The translations under genes were made by a program, and so were the position numbers. Source: Linanthus parryae (lineage: Eukaryota; Streptophyta; Magnoliopsida; Ericales; Polemoniaceae). From it: a DNA stretch of 64,000 nt. The DNA lies in assembly GCA_023055425.1 (NCBI GenBank), contig JALGPY010000006.1, forward strand, positions 68,604,127-68,668,126. Reading direction: 5' to 3'. This document shows, one piece after another, positions 46,776-57,974 of this stretch. A model generated the notes under the pieces. That model saw only the letters and a list, made by a program, of their open reading frames with translations. It did no database searches and was not told the DNA's origin. How positions within the stretch are numbered: the first letter of the stretch is position 1; each line of letters begins with the position of its first letter.

Positions 46776-47027
46776 TTATAATTTTTTTGATACCTTTTCC
46801 GATTCCGTAATTGAAAGATCCTCTTCTGTTTTGACAATTCCGATCCCATCTGAAGTAGTAAAATAGATATAGGGACCATTTTGAGTGATTGACCATAGCT
46901 TCATATCCTGATCTATGATGAACATCTTCATCAATGCTTTCCAGTGCACAAAGTTCTCACCACAGAACAGTGGTGGTCTATTGGCTGCTCTTCCTTGTGA
47001 GAATCCTCCATCACCTACATTACTCAT
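46776..47027 (-). pseudogene. gag: Minus-strand copia gag start
   Basis: An ATG at 47027 begins MSNVGDGGFSQGRAANRPPL, the same gag start as the plus-strand element (38043). The frame runs to a stop at 46776, just before the insertion boundary at 46762. The continuation is at 36875 and below. Confidence 0.82.
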
Positions 47028-47062
47028 TGTCACAAGATGGTTAGAGATTTACAGTGACCCAA

Positions 47063-47074
47063 GCTCTGATATCA
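47063..47074 (-). promoter_or_regulatory. Primer-binding site of the minus-strand copia
   Basis: Read on the minus strand it is TGATATCAGAGC, one base from the initiator tRNA-Met site, two bases from the LTR boundary at 47077. Confidence 0.85.
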
Positions 47075-47076
47075 AT

Positions 47077-48563
47077 TGAAAGTGTGTGATGTAGGTATAA
47101 AACAGGATCTCATATACTCTAGAAGGGGAGGGGGGAGGTCAATAGAGTATGCAAACTTTTGCTAAAATTGAACTTTTGAAACTATAACACATTGAACTAA
47201 TGAAATCTCAAAGGTTTGGGCAAGACTAAATAAAGGTTGAAACAGTTTGTGGCTATTTGGAGCTTCAAATCTTTGAAGCAGAAATTTACCCAAAGCTTTG
47301 GAGCTTCCATGTGTTAAACAGAATGAAATGCAGAACTAGTAAAGAGATGAACGCAGAGATTTTTTACGAAGTTCAGCCACCAATGGGCCTACTCTCCGCA
47401 TGTGGGATACTATGCCTGCAGGATTTGAACAACTTCGTATTAATCACAGACTTAACCCTAGATCTCAAGCCTAAGTGAACTACCTTACACTTATACAACT
47501 TGTGGTTCCAAACCTATCTAGCTTCAGCTACAATCTAGTGAAACAATAATAACCTCTTGTTTTTCACTTGAACAACTAACTTACTAAATTTAGTGAGATT
47601 GAGAAATTCTAATGAATTATACAAAGAAAGCACGAGAAAGAAGAACACAGTGAACGAATAAGTAGTGAAGCTTGGAAGTGTTCTTCAGATCTGGAATGAT
47701 TGATCTCCTGCAATGCTGAATGCTTGGATGTGTAAAGAGATTCTTGTTGATCTTCCACGAACGAATTCTCTTCTCTTGCTCATTTGAACAGCTCTTTTTC
47801 TAACACTTTGAAATTCAAAATCAGTCTTATAATAAATAGTAGCAACAATTTGAGAGATTTTAGGAACAAACTCCCTAAAAATCCTCAACCCAAACAACTT
47901 CTTTTAACAACTATAATTGAATAGCTTATTTGATTTTGTTAGGCAGGTTTGACAACCGAACATCCCTGGAAAACTTAATCACAAGATCAAATCCAATCCA
48001 GAGAAAATAGCACATAAATAGTGATATGTTTGACAGATCAGTTTAAACTATTAAACTTAGCTATTTTCTTGTAAAACAACTAATATATGTAATTATGTAT
48101 AATTAGCCAAAATAATAATCAATAATGAGAATACGGATTTAGAACAATTAAATAATCAATCACATAAACAGATATGTTAACCAGAAGCAATAACCTGTTA
48201 GCCAAACATAACAGACAGAAGTCCAAGGCCAACCTCTAAAGCTTTGGTTGCCTCTTAAAGCTATTGCAAACAATCAAGTGCACCTATAGTTATATCACCC
48301 AGCATGCATATCTAGCACTACTGGCACAATATAAAAGTTCAAGAATATTTGTTAGACAGCATAAATACAGGCTTAAGATTTCAAACCAATCAAGAATAAG
48401 TCTTGCAAAACAGAAACTGTTAGCCAGAACATAAGTATTGAAAGCTTCAAAGCTTTGGAGGTTTGGACAAGTCTCACAATCAAAACCTGTCTTTCATCAT
48501 TTCCACAGTATAACTTCCCCTGAGTTTATACAATTCCTTAATTCAAAATGGATTGAATTATCA
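47077..48563 (-). repeat. Complete LTR of the minus-strand copia (1487 bp)
   Basis: The plus-strand ends are TGAAAGTG and GAATTATCA. On the element strand it starts TGATAATTCAATCC after a CATCAAGGAGGAGAT purine tract, and ends beside the primer site. Positions 47845-48563 match 51785-52527. It serves as 3' LTR for the pol-end fragment on its right and 5' LTR for the gag fragment on its left. Words such as TTCAAAGCTTTGGAGG recur in it. Confidence 0.85.
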
Positions 48564-48888
48564 ATCTCCTCCTTGATGAAAAAAAAAATATTTTCATTTT
48601 TTACCTTTCCTGAAGCTCAATAGAAATTAATATCGAGCAAATAGATATATACAACAAAATAAAACTAAAACAATTAACACATGAATAAACCAAACTGAAC
48701 TAACATAGATAAATCCTACAACATCCACCAAAATATTAAACATAAAACCTGAATAAAAAAGCACGCACATAAGCACATCCTCCCCCTTTTTGACTTTCAT
48801 CAAAAGAATTCAAGAAATGTAGGATCTTGTTAAGAGGTTTTTTGAAAGAAAACATAAAAAAAAAACTTAAACTAATTTTAAATAGACT
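48564..48888 (-). other. Minus-strand copia 3' untranslated region with two purine tracts
   Basis: On the element strand CATCAAGGAGGAGAT abuts the LTR, and AAAAAGGGGGAGGA lies about 215 bp upstream (near 48780-48793). This is the same two-tract layout as in the plus-strand element. Confidence 0.75.
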
Positions 48889-50690
48889 TCAAGGATTTGA
48901 ATAAGAAGAAGAAAGAAATAGATAGAAAGAAGATATAAAAGCTTCAAGGCTTTGAAGCTTAGTCTTCTGCATCATCATTCTTCTTGGCATTCTTCTTTCT
49001 TTCCCTGGCCTTGCTCTCATCCTTGCCTTTACCCTGGAAAGTCTCATCTCCAGATTCTTCATCATCAACAGACTGCTTTTCATTAATCTACATCTTCATC
49101 TCCAGCTTCTACATCACCAGCAACTTCTTCATCAGCAGTCTCATCACAAACTTCTTCAGCAACTTCTTAAGCAAATTTTTCACCAACTCCTTCACCATCA
49201 GCCTCATCACCACTTTGCTCAAAAAAATATGTTTAAGTAAGAACCATCGGCACTTTCTTCTTCTTATGCTTATTCAAACCTTCCCCAATGACCATGTCAG
49301 AATCAATGCTATATATGTACTCCCTTGATAATGAAGTCTAATTTCTCTACCATCAAAAAGTCTTGATTTTTCCAACTTCATTTGACAAGTCAAACTGACC
49401 TTGCCTCAAATCCTCCAGTCCATCTTCCAGTTCTCAATTATGTCAATGATCTGAGAAAAATCCAGATTTGTTGAAGCCTTTGGCGTTGTTGCAGCTTTAG
49501 GTTTGATGAAATCCTTCTCGTTAAGCTCACTTGCAGAAAAATCAGAATAGAAATTCCAGCTACCCTTACCAGTCTGCACAACTCCAATCCTTTGGAGATA
49601 ACTCTCATCCATTAAGCGAAAACCACTTGTAATCTTTTCCTCATCCTTAGCAGGTACCTTAAAGTTCTCAAAGAAAAGTGGCAACATATTTGCATAGGGA
49701 AGTGAAAGATTCATTGTCCTCGTACCACAGTACACCATATGCTCCATAATCACACTAGGCAAATCAATGTCAAAGCCTTGACATATCAAGTACATCAGAA
49801 TCAATACCATATCAGTCACCAGTTCTTTTGAATGTTCTCTAGGGACAACACACCTCATAATGATAGAAAATAATATAATCGCCTCACAATTAAACACAGA
49901 ATGTTCAATTGCTTAGGTCCAGATAGTGTACCCTCCAAAAAGAACTCAACTTTAGCATTCTCTAAACATTCATTCCTCTCAGGATGTTCATGAACCTTAT
50001 ACTTCCTAGGAATCCCAAAAACCTTGGCAAAGACCTTATGATCCAATCTCATATCCACACCAGATGTTGATACATAGCTATCATCCTCCTCTTGTTCAAG
50101 ATTCAAATAAAATAACCTAGTCAACCTAGGATAAGCCTCAGAAGTAGGGTTTAACATATTTCCAATAGATGAATTTATAAGCTTTCTCATGCAATCAATG
50201 TCCAAATAATCTAATAACTCTTCAGAAATCATGCTACAATAAACTATCTTTGAAGATGCATAGCCATGATTCAGGAAGTAGATTCTTACCATGGCTAGAA
50301 ACCCATTTTCCTTTTGGCTTCACAGCAGCATTCTTGACTTTTGTCTTTTTTTTCTGAGAATTGATCATTCTTTTTCTCTTCCGGTTTCTTCTTCTTTGGA
50401 GTCTGATCATCCTTCTTCTTATTTTCTCAACCTTTCTTTTTCTGTGAATTTTGATCACCCTGATCCTTCTTGCTTTGTCCATGTTTCTTCAAAACTTTTC
50501 CCTGTTCTTTCTCAATGTTTCTGGTACATTCTTTTCCTTTCTAATCTTCTTTATTGGAGGAGAAGATTCGTGCATGCTGGCAGTTTTCTCTGAATCTGAC
50601 TTAGAGATTATGACCTCTGTCTTTCAGTTAGCTCTTCTCTTCATCCACATTGAAGATCCCTGACTTTGCAGCTGAATCCTCTGAGATTAG
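48889..50690 (-). pseudogene. Minus-strand copia extra frame after pol
   Basis: The longest pieces are 49855-50292 (145 codons, AYPRLTRLFYLNLEQEEDD; VFAKVFGIPRKYKVHEH) and 49406-49897 (163 codons, MRCVVPREHSKELV; MDESYLQRIGVVQTG). A lysine-rich N-terminal region (50234-50482) and a short basic end (48889-49083) complete it. It is less degraded in the middle than its plus-strand counterpart at 43440-45112. Function of this SIRE-type protein is unsettled; stops and frameshifts make this copy a pseudogene. Confidence 0.75.
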
Positions 50691-50731
50691 CGCTCCATTA
50701 GGTTTTAGGGTTTCATAAGAGAATAAGAGAC

Positions 50732-50736
<5 letters not shown>

Positions 50737-50770
<34 letters not shown>
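50737..50770. repeat. GA dinucleotide repeat
   Basis: About 17 uninterrupted AG units lie just upstream of the extra frame of the minus-strand copia. Confidence 0.95.
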
Positions 50771-50773
<3 letters not shown>

Positions 50774-50954
50774 TGAAGAATATAGATTGAGGTGAAGAAA
50801 AAAACCATGAAGTACTTAGCTTATAAGTAGGAAAAATTTTATATTTGAAGAAATTAAGGAATCTTTTGAATTTGAGTACAAAATCGTATCTAAAAGATAT
50901 TTTGAGATATTTTGAGTAAATATCTGAACAAACAAAATATTATGCAATTATCTA

Positions 50955-51500
50955 TCAGGATAATAAAAAATATTTACTGATCCAATTATTGAAAAACATA
51001 AACAGATTTACCCTCCAAATCTTTGAAGTGGAAGTCCAAAGCTTTGGGGAACTCCTGATACAACAGAAAACTTCAAAGCTTTGAAGAATATTGTCTAGGC
51101 TAGGAAAGTGTTGCTCAAAAGCTTTGAGATTTTCACACTCATAGCATACATGATCTAATAGTCTTCCTAAACCAATGCTTCTTTTTTTTAACATACCCAA
51201 TTCAAGCCTTAGAGATGCAAACCTCTCATCTGGCAATGGTTTAGTGAAAATATCAGCAAATTCCGTAGCAGTAGATATAAAAGATAAACACACATCACCT
51301 TTCTCAGCACGATCACTTATGAAATGGTCTCTTACATCAATGTGATTTGTTTTGGAGTGTTGCACATGGTTATTTATAATTGAAATGGCACTTTTATTGT
51401 CAGGATAGATAGGTACTTTTCTGGAATCATAGCCAAGGTCTCTCAGTTGTTAAGCAATCCACAACACTTGTGAGCAACAAGCTCCAACTACAATGTATTC
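50955..51500 (-). pseudogene. Minus-strand copia RNase H, C-terminal part
   Basis: The last part of pol is readable (DNKSAISIINNHVQHSKTNH; IDVRDHFISDRAEKGD; FADIFTKPLPDERF). Upstream it starts in EYIVVGACCSQVLWIA and is cut at 51500. RT, integrase and gag that should precede it are absent. One TAA follows VLWIA. Confidence 0.85.
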
Positions 51501-51784
51501 AATGAAAACACCAAATGATACCAAACGGTATCGATAGAGAACGAAGAAATCAAGAACAAAAACGGTTGAAGAAAAAACAAAACACGACACCACGATTCTC
51601 ATCCTGCAGAACAAGTCCTACAAAGTTATAAATACTAATAACTTCTAATAATGACTCCTAACACCCCAAACAAACGATAAATTACAATAACTACCCTCCT
51701 AATAATAATTAACGTAAATAAGGTCTTAACGAACAAACTACTTTGGGAGGTAAGGTGCTGCTGTTTGTTATAATACAAAATCAA
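51501..51784 (-). other. Filler between RNase H and LTR, possible other copia LTR end
   Basis: It matches neither neighbour. On the minus strand it contains TTTATAACTTTGTAGG-like text and, near 51513-51520, TGGTATCA, like the start of an initiator tRNA-Met primer site. It may be an LTR plus primer-site fragment of another copia family. Weak. Confidence 0.3.
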
Positions 51785-52527
51785 ATATAATAACAACAGC
51801 AACAACTTGAGAGATTTTGGGAACAAACTCCCTACTAATACTCAACCCAGACAGCTTCTTTCAACAGCTATGTTTTAATTGCTGATTTAATTTTGTTAGG
51901 CAGGTTTGACCAACGAGCATCCCCGCAAAACTTAATCACAAGATCATATCCAATCCAGACAAAATATCACATCAATAGTAATCTGTTTGACATATCAGTT
52001 TAAACCATTAAACTTAGCTATTTTCTTGTAAAACAAATAATATATGTAATTCTGTATAATTAGCCAACATAATAATCAATAATGAGAATATGGCTTTAGA
52101 TTAATCAAATAATCAATCACATAAACAGATATGTTAACCTGCAACAAGAACTTGTTAGCCAAACATAACAGACAGAAGTCCAACGGCAACCTCCAAAGCT
52201 ATGGAGCTTTGGCTGCCTCTCAAAGCTTTGGCTAACATTCAAGTGCACCTATAGTTATATCACCCTGCAAGCATATCTAGCACTATTGACACAATATAAA
52301 AGTTCAAGAATATTTTTTAGACAACATATATGCATACTTAAGCTTTCAAACCAATCCAGTATAATTCCTGCAAAATAGAAACGGTTAGCAAGAAGATAAG
52401 TACTGAACGCTTCAAAGCTTTGGAGCTTTGAACAAGTCTCACAATCAAAGCCTGTATTTCGTCATTTCCACAGTAGAAGTCCCCCTGAGTTTATACGAGT
52501 ACTTAATTCAAATGGATTGAATTATCA
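51785..52527 (-). repeat. Truncated LTR of the minus-strand copia
   Basis: It matches 47845-48563 and ends GAATTATCA at the same LTR terminus. The primer-site half is missing. It marks the original outer end of the element; the sequence beyond 52528 is different. Confidence 0.85.
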
Positions 52528-53189
52528 AAACCTAATTTTTTTATCATAACAAGGGCACTGAAGCTAGGGGTTCAAGTCCGAATCGGCAAAACCGCAAACC
52601 GAATCGAACTGAGCTAAACCGAAGCGAAATAAACCGATATGATCACAAACTGTAAACACAAACCAAACATGTTAAACTGTTCAAACCGTATTGCATAATT
52701 ACTTTTACCATTAAAATAATATTACTATTCTCTCATATAGAATGTTGGGATTACGTTCATATTCCTTTAGTTCGAGCTAGAGTTTTTCGCAAAAGAATCA
52801 TAAAATGGTTGTAGATTTGATTGAGTTCACCACCAATTTTAGTAATAGAATTTATTAATATGTGAACTGCCAACTAAACCGAGCTGAACCTCCTAAAACC
52901 GAGACTGAGACAAAACTAGACAAAAATTAAACCGAACCGTCGACGTTTGATTTTTTTTTTTTTTTTTTGCTCAAACTGGACCAAACCGAACCATTTGCCC
53001 CCTAACTGAAACCACAATTCAAAATCGAACGACGATACTGTTGCAAATATGACCAGGGTACTTTGGAATAAATCTTGGCAACATAAAGGCAAAATTTCAA
53101 CTTTTCCTAAATCGGGAGGGCACTTGCCTACATGTGCCCAGGGCTTGCTCCGGCCCTGGTTACTAGATAGGTGAGCAATCAAGAGGTCT
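52528..53189. other. Gene-free stretch with AACCGAACCG words
   Basis: Short repeats of AAACCGAACCG type occur at 52580-52640 and 52870-53000, with an 18-T run near 52951-52968. The end near 53095-53165 has the text GGGAGGGCACTTGCCTACAT and CCGGCCCTGG, which recalls a DNA transposon terminus, but no matching opposite end was found. No gene. Confidence 0.4.
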
Positions 53190-53545
53190 TATAGGCGATA
53201 AATAAATTGCAGTCATGTCACTAGTTATCAATATAATGCAACAAGAACTAATCTTTCGTAATGAGACATTAAGATATTGCATTGGGCAAAACCATCAATA
53301 CAATAGTAACAAACATGTGGGCTTTACAGTGGACAAAGTGCATTAATATCCACGCTGGATTGGGCTGGGCTTGTTCACCGTAAAAAAATATGGCTATTTT
53401 GGGGGGGGGGATCGGGAAGCTTTTTCGTTTTTTTTTCTTTTTTATTTTTTTGAAAAGTGGACAATTTTTTTTAGTAACACAATTATTCTTCAAACGGATC
53501 TTCCTTAAATTTGTTGTCTTGTTATCAATTGCATGCATGTGATTT
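53190..53545. repeat. Tandem duplication, copy 1
   Basis: About 350 bp that recurs immediately downstream at 53546-53713 and, beyond a transposon, 60766-60900. Shared phrases include ACAAAGTGCATTAATATCCA and TATGGCTATTTTGGGGG. It includes a run of 10 G near 53401. Confidence 0.75.
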
Positions 53546-53713
53546 GTTATCAATATTACTCGGAACAACAAGAACTAACTCTCCTTAATCACATCAAGAT
53601 GTAGATTGGGCAAAATCACCAGTAAGATAGTAACAAACATTTGGGCTTTATGGTTGAGTTGTGGACAAAGTGCATTAATATCCACGCCGAGCTAGGCTGG
53701 GCTGGGATGATTA
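53546..53713. repeat. Tandem duplication, copy 2, left part
   Basis: It aligns with 53200-53365. It is interrupted at a TTA by the Harbinger-like element. Confidence 0.75.
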
Positions 53714-54117
53714 GACCAACTCCAATGGTTGGCTTGAGGGAGCCTAGAACGTGGATTAGTCAACCCAACAAGGAAGGGGCGTGGTTGAGGGGCCGCTTAA
53801 TCCGGGCAAACGGGGGCGGTGGCGGGTTCGGTGCGCACGCTCCTGCGCTACCGTTGGAGTCGAGATTCTGGGGGAAAGCCGCTCCTTTGTCGTCGATGAT
53901 GGTTTTAATTGATTTTGTTTTTTATTTTGCTGGTTTTATACAGATAGAATGGTAGATATTGTAGGAGAAATTATAGGACAAGATGAAGAAGTTGTTGGAG
54001 AAATTGTAGGGGGAAGTTTACTGGCAACGTGCTTTATTGTTGTTGTTTTTTTTTCCATGTTCAGTTTTTTTGAGAATTTTTTTTTTCATGTTTAGTTGAT
54101 AAGATTTATTGTGTTAG

Positions 54118-54304
54118 TGTTGTGAACTCAAAAGTAGAGAAGAGAGAACAATGTATGGAGGAATATCAAAGCTGTTTTATTCTCTACCAAAGCACTCTTT
54201 ATATAGAGTGTGGGAGCCAATCATAATACTCTAAGAGTCAATCATAATCTACTAGGAGTCAATCATAATCTACTAGGGAATATTCATTATACTATTCCAT
54301 AACA
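54118..54304 (-). repeat. 3' LTR, 187 bp
   Basis: TGTTGTGAACTCAAAAG ... CCATAACA. It has a TATA-like CTTTATATAGAG and three nearly identical 21-bp units (GTCAATCATAATCTACTAGG) near 54212-54280. Confidence 0.93.
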
Positions 54305-54314
54305 CTCCCCCTTG
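54305..54314 (-). promoter_or_regulatory. Polypurine tract of the young LTR element
   Basis: CTCCCCCTTG on the plus strand reads CAAGGGGGAG on the element strand, directly before the 3' LTR. Confidence 0.88.
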
Positions 54315-57300
54315 AATATTCACTAATACGATGCCTCGTTAAAACCTTGTCAAGCAAAACCCGTTGGGGCAAAAGCTCTGACGAAGAAAAAAGAGTGCAT
54401 CTCGTGAGTGGAGATTTGATGTAGTCTTCAACTCATTCATGGCTGCATGCCTCATTAAAACCTTGCTTGGAAAAACCATGTGGGATAAAAACCTCGGCTA
54501 AGGAAAAGAGTACAGCGCCTTGTAATTTAATCTCCCCCTCTTTGCATCATCTTGATGTCACACTTCATACCTGAAAGTAAACTTATGGGGAATACATAAT
54601 GTCTAACATAATATGATGCAACATGATCATTCAAGATAGTAATAAAAACTATCAGTTAATAAGTATGACATGTTATATACTCATGAGACATTTTTCATAC
54701 TAAATAAATGCATATGCACCTAAACTACTCGCGAGTGTGAATCTTCAATTTGCTTCAGCAAAGAAGAATATCTCATGGGCAATGGCCTCCATGGATTTCA
54801 CATATAGTGATTCGTACGATCATTTTGTGTAACTAGTTACTTTCATATTCGTAGTCTTAAGACTAAACAAAAATCATAATCACTCTTATCAATGGAGGAT
54901 TTGTGGGTTATAATTATAACCATAAGACATATAATATATAGGCATTGCTTCAATATAGCATATTTTTCATTCAATAGTCTCACGCATTCAACCATTAGGG
55001 TGCGGACATTTGAATATGTTGTTCTATATGAAGATGGATGCTTAAGGCATCTCAAGTACTTCAAAGTACTTCACATATGTGCTCGATGCATTAACTGCAG
55101 AGCTCGTGTATATTTGTATACACGCGGGTGTTGACTTTGATTTTGGTCAATATGTAGTCAAACACGATTCCACTTGTAGTGGTTTAAGAAAATCATATGA
55201 TTTCAAGCGCTTTTCAAAGTAAATATCATTAATGACCATATACATAGATTCACATGTAGGAAGCTCTTCATCTACATGAGTTGTTGCCTCTTCAAGGGCA
55301 TTGATTTGATCAGTTATTTATGATTCTCTTGTGTTCTCAATTTCTGTAGAATTGGAACTAACAAGATGATGATCCTTATATAGGATATTATAGTTGCATA
55401 AGCAACATTTAAATGATTCATAAATCTCATAATCTATAAGATTAATTGGATCAAGTTTGAATGAGACATTTAAATTAAAATTCATGTCTTGTAATATGGT
55501 ATTTCCTCCCCCTCATGACATGAACTATGTGATCAATATCAAAAAAATATGCTTTGGGCATATTTAGATACTCGAGCCAAAAAAATAAGGCGAGAATGTA
55601 TCTGCTTAGGAGATACAATTTGTCATAATTCAAACTAGTAGTCCTAAAACTCTAAAATATTATCCTCTTTGGGATAGGAGTTTCACTTATGAGAATACTA
55701 TAATACCATGCTCCTCCTTTAAAGGGGTTCAAATGGGATAGTTAATGAAATAGAGCATGCATAAAAATTCACCCGAGTGGATAAATATTGCACAACTCAT
55801 AAGAAGTGCATTTATAGTCAATCTAAAAATAATGATAAAGACTATTTGAAGTCTTATATCATTTATTCAAGCAACCAATCACTTAGTGATGCCAACGGTG
55901 ACGAACTCAATCTTGATATTTATGGACGAGTTCATGTCAAAAATCGTTGATCTCTTCTACAGACGATATGTCTTCTAGGTGCTCGATATAAGATATGCAC
56001 ATTTTTCAAATGTGAGATTGACAACATCCAAGCCACTTTAGGGGCTGAATAATAAATTTTTGGATGTTCTATGAGATTTTATATAGAATCACAACGCATA
56101 AAGTAGGAGTCGGTTGGGCTATGCAGTGCATCAAGCCATTTTTATGACAAAATTCTCTACGTTGAGTAGGCGATGTAATGCATCAAGCCATTTTTATGAA
56201 GAAATTGTCGACGGAGAATGTCATTTATTTGTACAAAACTGCTTCATGATCATAATTCAAAAATAAAACTTTTATAGTTTCATTACTTTGATCTCAATAT
56301 TCAAGGGAACTTCTTGTGTTAAAACAAACACAAGGTGCTAAAAAGCTACCTTTTTGAGGTTTATAAGGTCTCATTTGCATCCTTGAATATAGTTTTTTTT
56401 TTTTCAATTGTCGGAACTTCTAGTTCGACAAATTGTAGGTTGCCTCTTCTACGGTACATTTTTCATGGACTCAAATGTTTCAAAACATGAGTCAAAAAGC
56501 ACAACAGGGGCTTATGCATTTTTTGCTATTGTCTTTTTTTTTTTCTTGTGCGAGCCATAAAAGAAATAGAGGCTTCATAACAATCAAGAGAGAAAAAATC
56601 AATATGTAGAGACAATGTAAATAGAAGAAGCTAACCGTGATACTAATGAACCACATATTTTGTAGGATTTCTCTAGAATCAATAAACAAGAGAAATAAAT
56701 TTTTTCTTCAAAAAATATGCAACATCACAGTATTATATATATTAAAATTATATGTTATAGATTTATGACAAAATAAAAGCATATTTAATTCAATGATCTG
56801 TCTCGAATAATTTCTTTTAAGAATTCTTAAATTCAGAAATTAATAATCTTTAATCTAAATTGTATTGCCAAAAAAAATGGTTTGACAAGTTCAATGTGAA
56901 GCTTGTAATTGCCAAGGAGTTGGGAGGATCTTCAATCACTCAACCAAAAAAAATTGCATAGATATTGGGAGGATCTTGAATCACTTCAACCAAAAAAATT
57001 ACAGAGATATTGGGAGGATCTTGAATTACTCAATTAAAAAATTATATAGATATTGGGAGGATGTTGAATCACTCAACCAAAAGATTGCATAGATAAAAGC
57101 ATATCGGCATATGACAAGTATGCATGACCACTTAAAAATGTGACTTATTTGCAACTTTTTTTTTCCTGTTTTAATGTAGTCTTTTACTACAAATGGTATT
57201 ATAGGGGATCAATATGGGATCCCCATGGTACCAAGACCATACAACAATCGCAACTAAGTCTGTGATTGTGCGGATTATTTCAACCATATAATTTATAGGA

Positions 57301-57900
57301 TTCGCTTCAGGGGATGACTCACCGTTTGTTTTGAGGAATTGAGTCGAGCATAAAATCAATCATCCACTCCTGAGATCCAATACCATTCACACTTGGGAAT
57401 ATATATATATTTTTCTTCCATAACTTAAGGTTATGAAAAAATTAGCAATGATAATTGCTTTGACGTTCATATCCGTCAGTGATAGGCTCCTTATAGAAAT
57501 TTTTTCTTAAAGAGGAATAAAAGTAGCAATACAAAATGAGGAGTAAAAGAAATATATATATGAATACATGGTTCAACTAAGCATATGAATAGCTTAGGAC
57601 CAATGTATGGTTATGGGATCAAACCTCTCATGAGTTATGGGATCAAACTTCTCATGGGATTTCCCTTTTTTTTTCTTGAACTTTTAATAATAAAGAAAAG
57701 TCCGACAAAGCATCAACTCATCTAGACTAGATGGTCGGGATTTGAATATTTATGAGCTTTGGATGCTATTGAATGCATGCTATCAAACATTTTTTTTTCA
57801 AGTAGCAACATATATACACATTCTTTTGAGGTTTCTATCCAACCTTGTAGACTATATTTTTTTTCCTCATAGTTGAAGAGAAATGTGTATTAATCTAGAT
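54315..57900 (-). other. Interior of the young LTR element, 3' half, non-coding
   Basis: An AT-rich stretch with many short T runs and no frame above about 80 codons. It includes the 45-bp tandem repeat at 56916-57095. Confidence 0.6.
56916..57095. repeat. Four-copy 45-bp tandem repeat
   Basis: Units starting TGGGAGGATCTTGAATCACT occur at 56921, 56966, 57011 and 57054 (steps 45, 45, 43), each followed by CAACCAAAA and TATTGGG-like words. Confidence 0.88.
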
Positions 57901-57974
57901 ATGATGAGCCAGATAGACGATTGAGGTCAAAATCCAGTAGCAACATTTTTCATTTTCTTTCTCATCTCTGAGTG

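Larger units (their letters stand above)
34618..52527 (-). mobile_element. Fragmented minus-strand copia element, rearranged
   Basis: Minus-strand order from right to left: LTR fragment (51785-52527), foreign filler (51501-51784), RNase H end (50955-51500), SIRE-type extra frame (48889-50690), polypurine tract, full LTR (47077-48563), primer site (47063-47074), gag start (46776-47027), a plus-strand copia insertion, the rest of gag, protease and pre-integrase domain, then truncation near 34618. RT and nearly all of integrase are missing. A pol end and a gag start sharing one LTR implies a tandem or recombined copy, then large deletions at both sides. The proteins are close relatives of the plus-strand SIRE-like element. 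Confidence 0.8.

Noticed and set aside
53095..53165. DNA transposon terminus with CCGGCCCTGG
   Set aside because: No inverted partner or target duplication could be found in the flanking kilobase.
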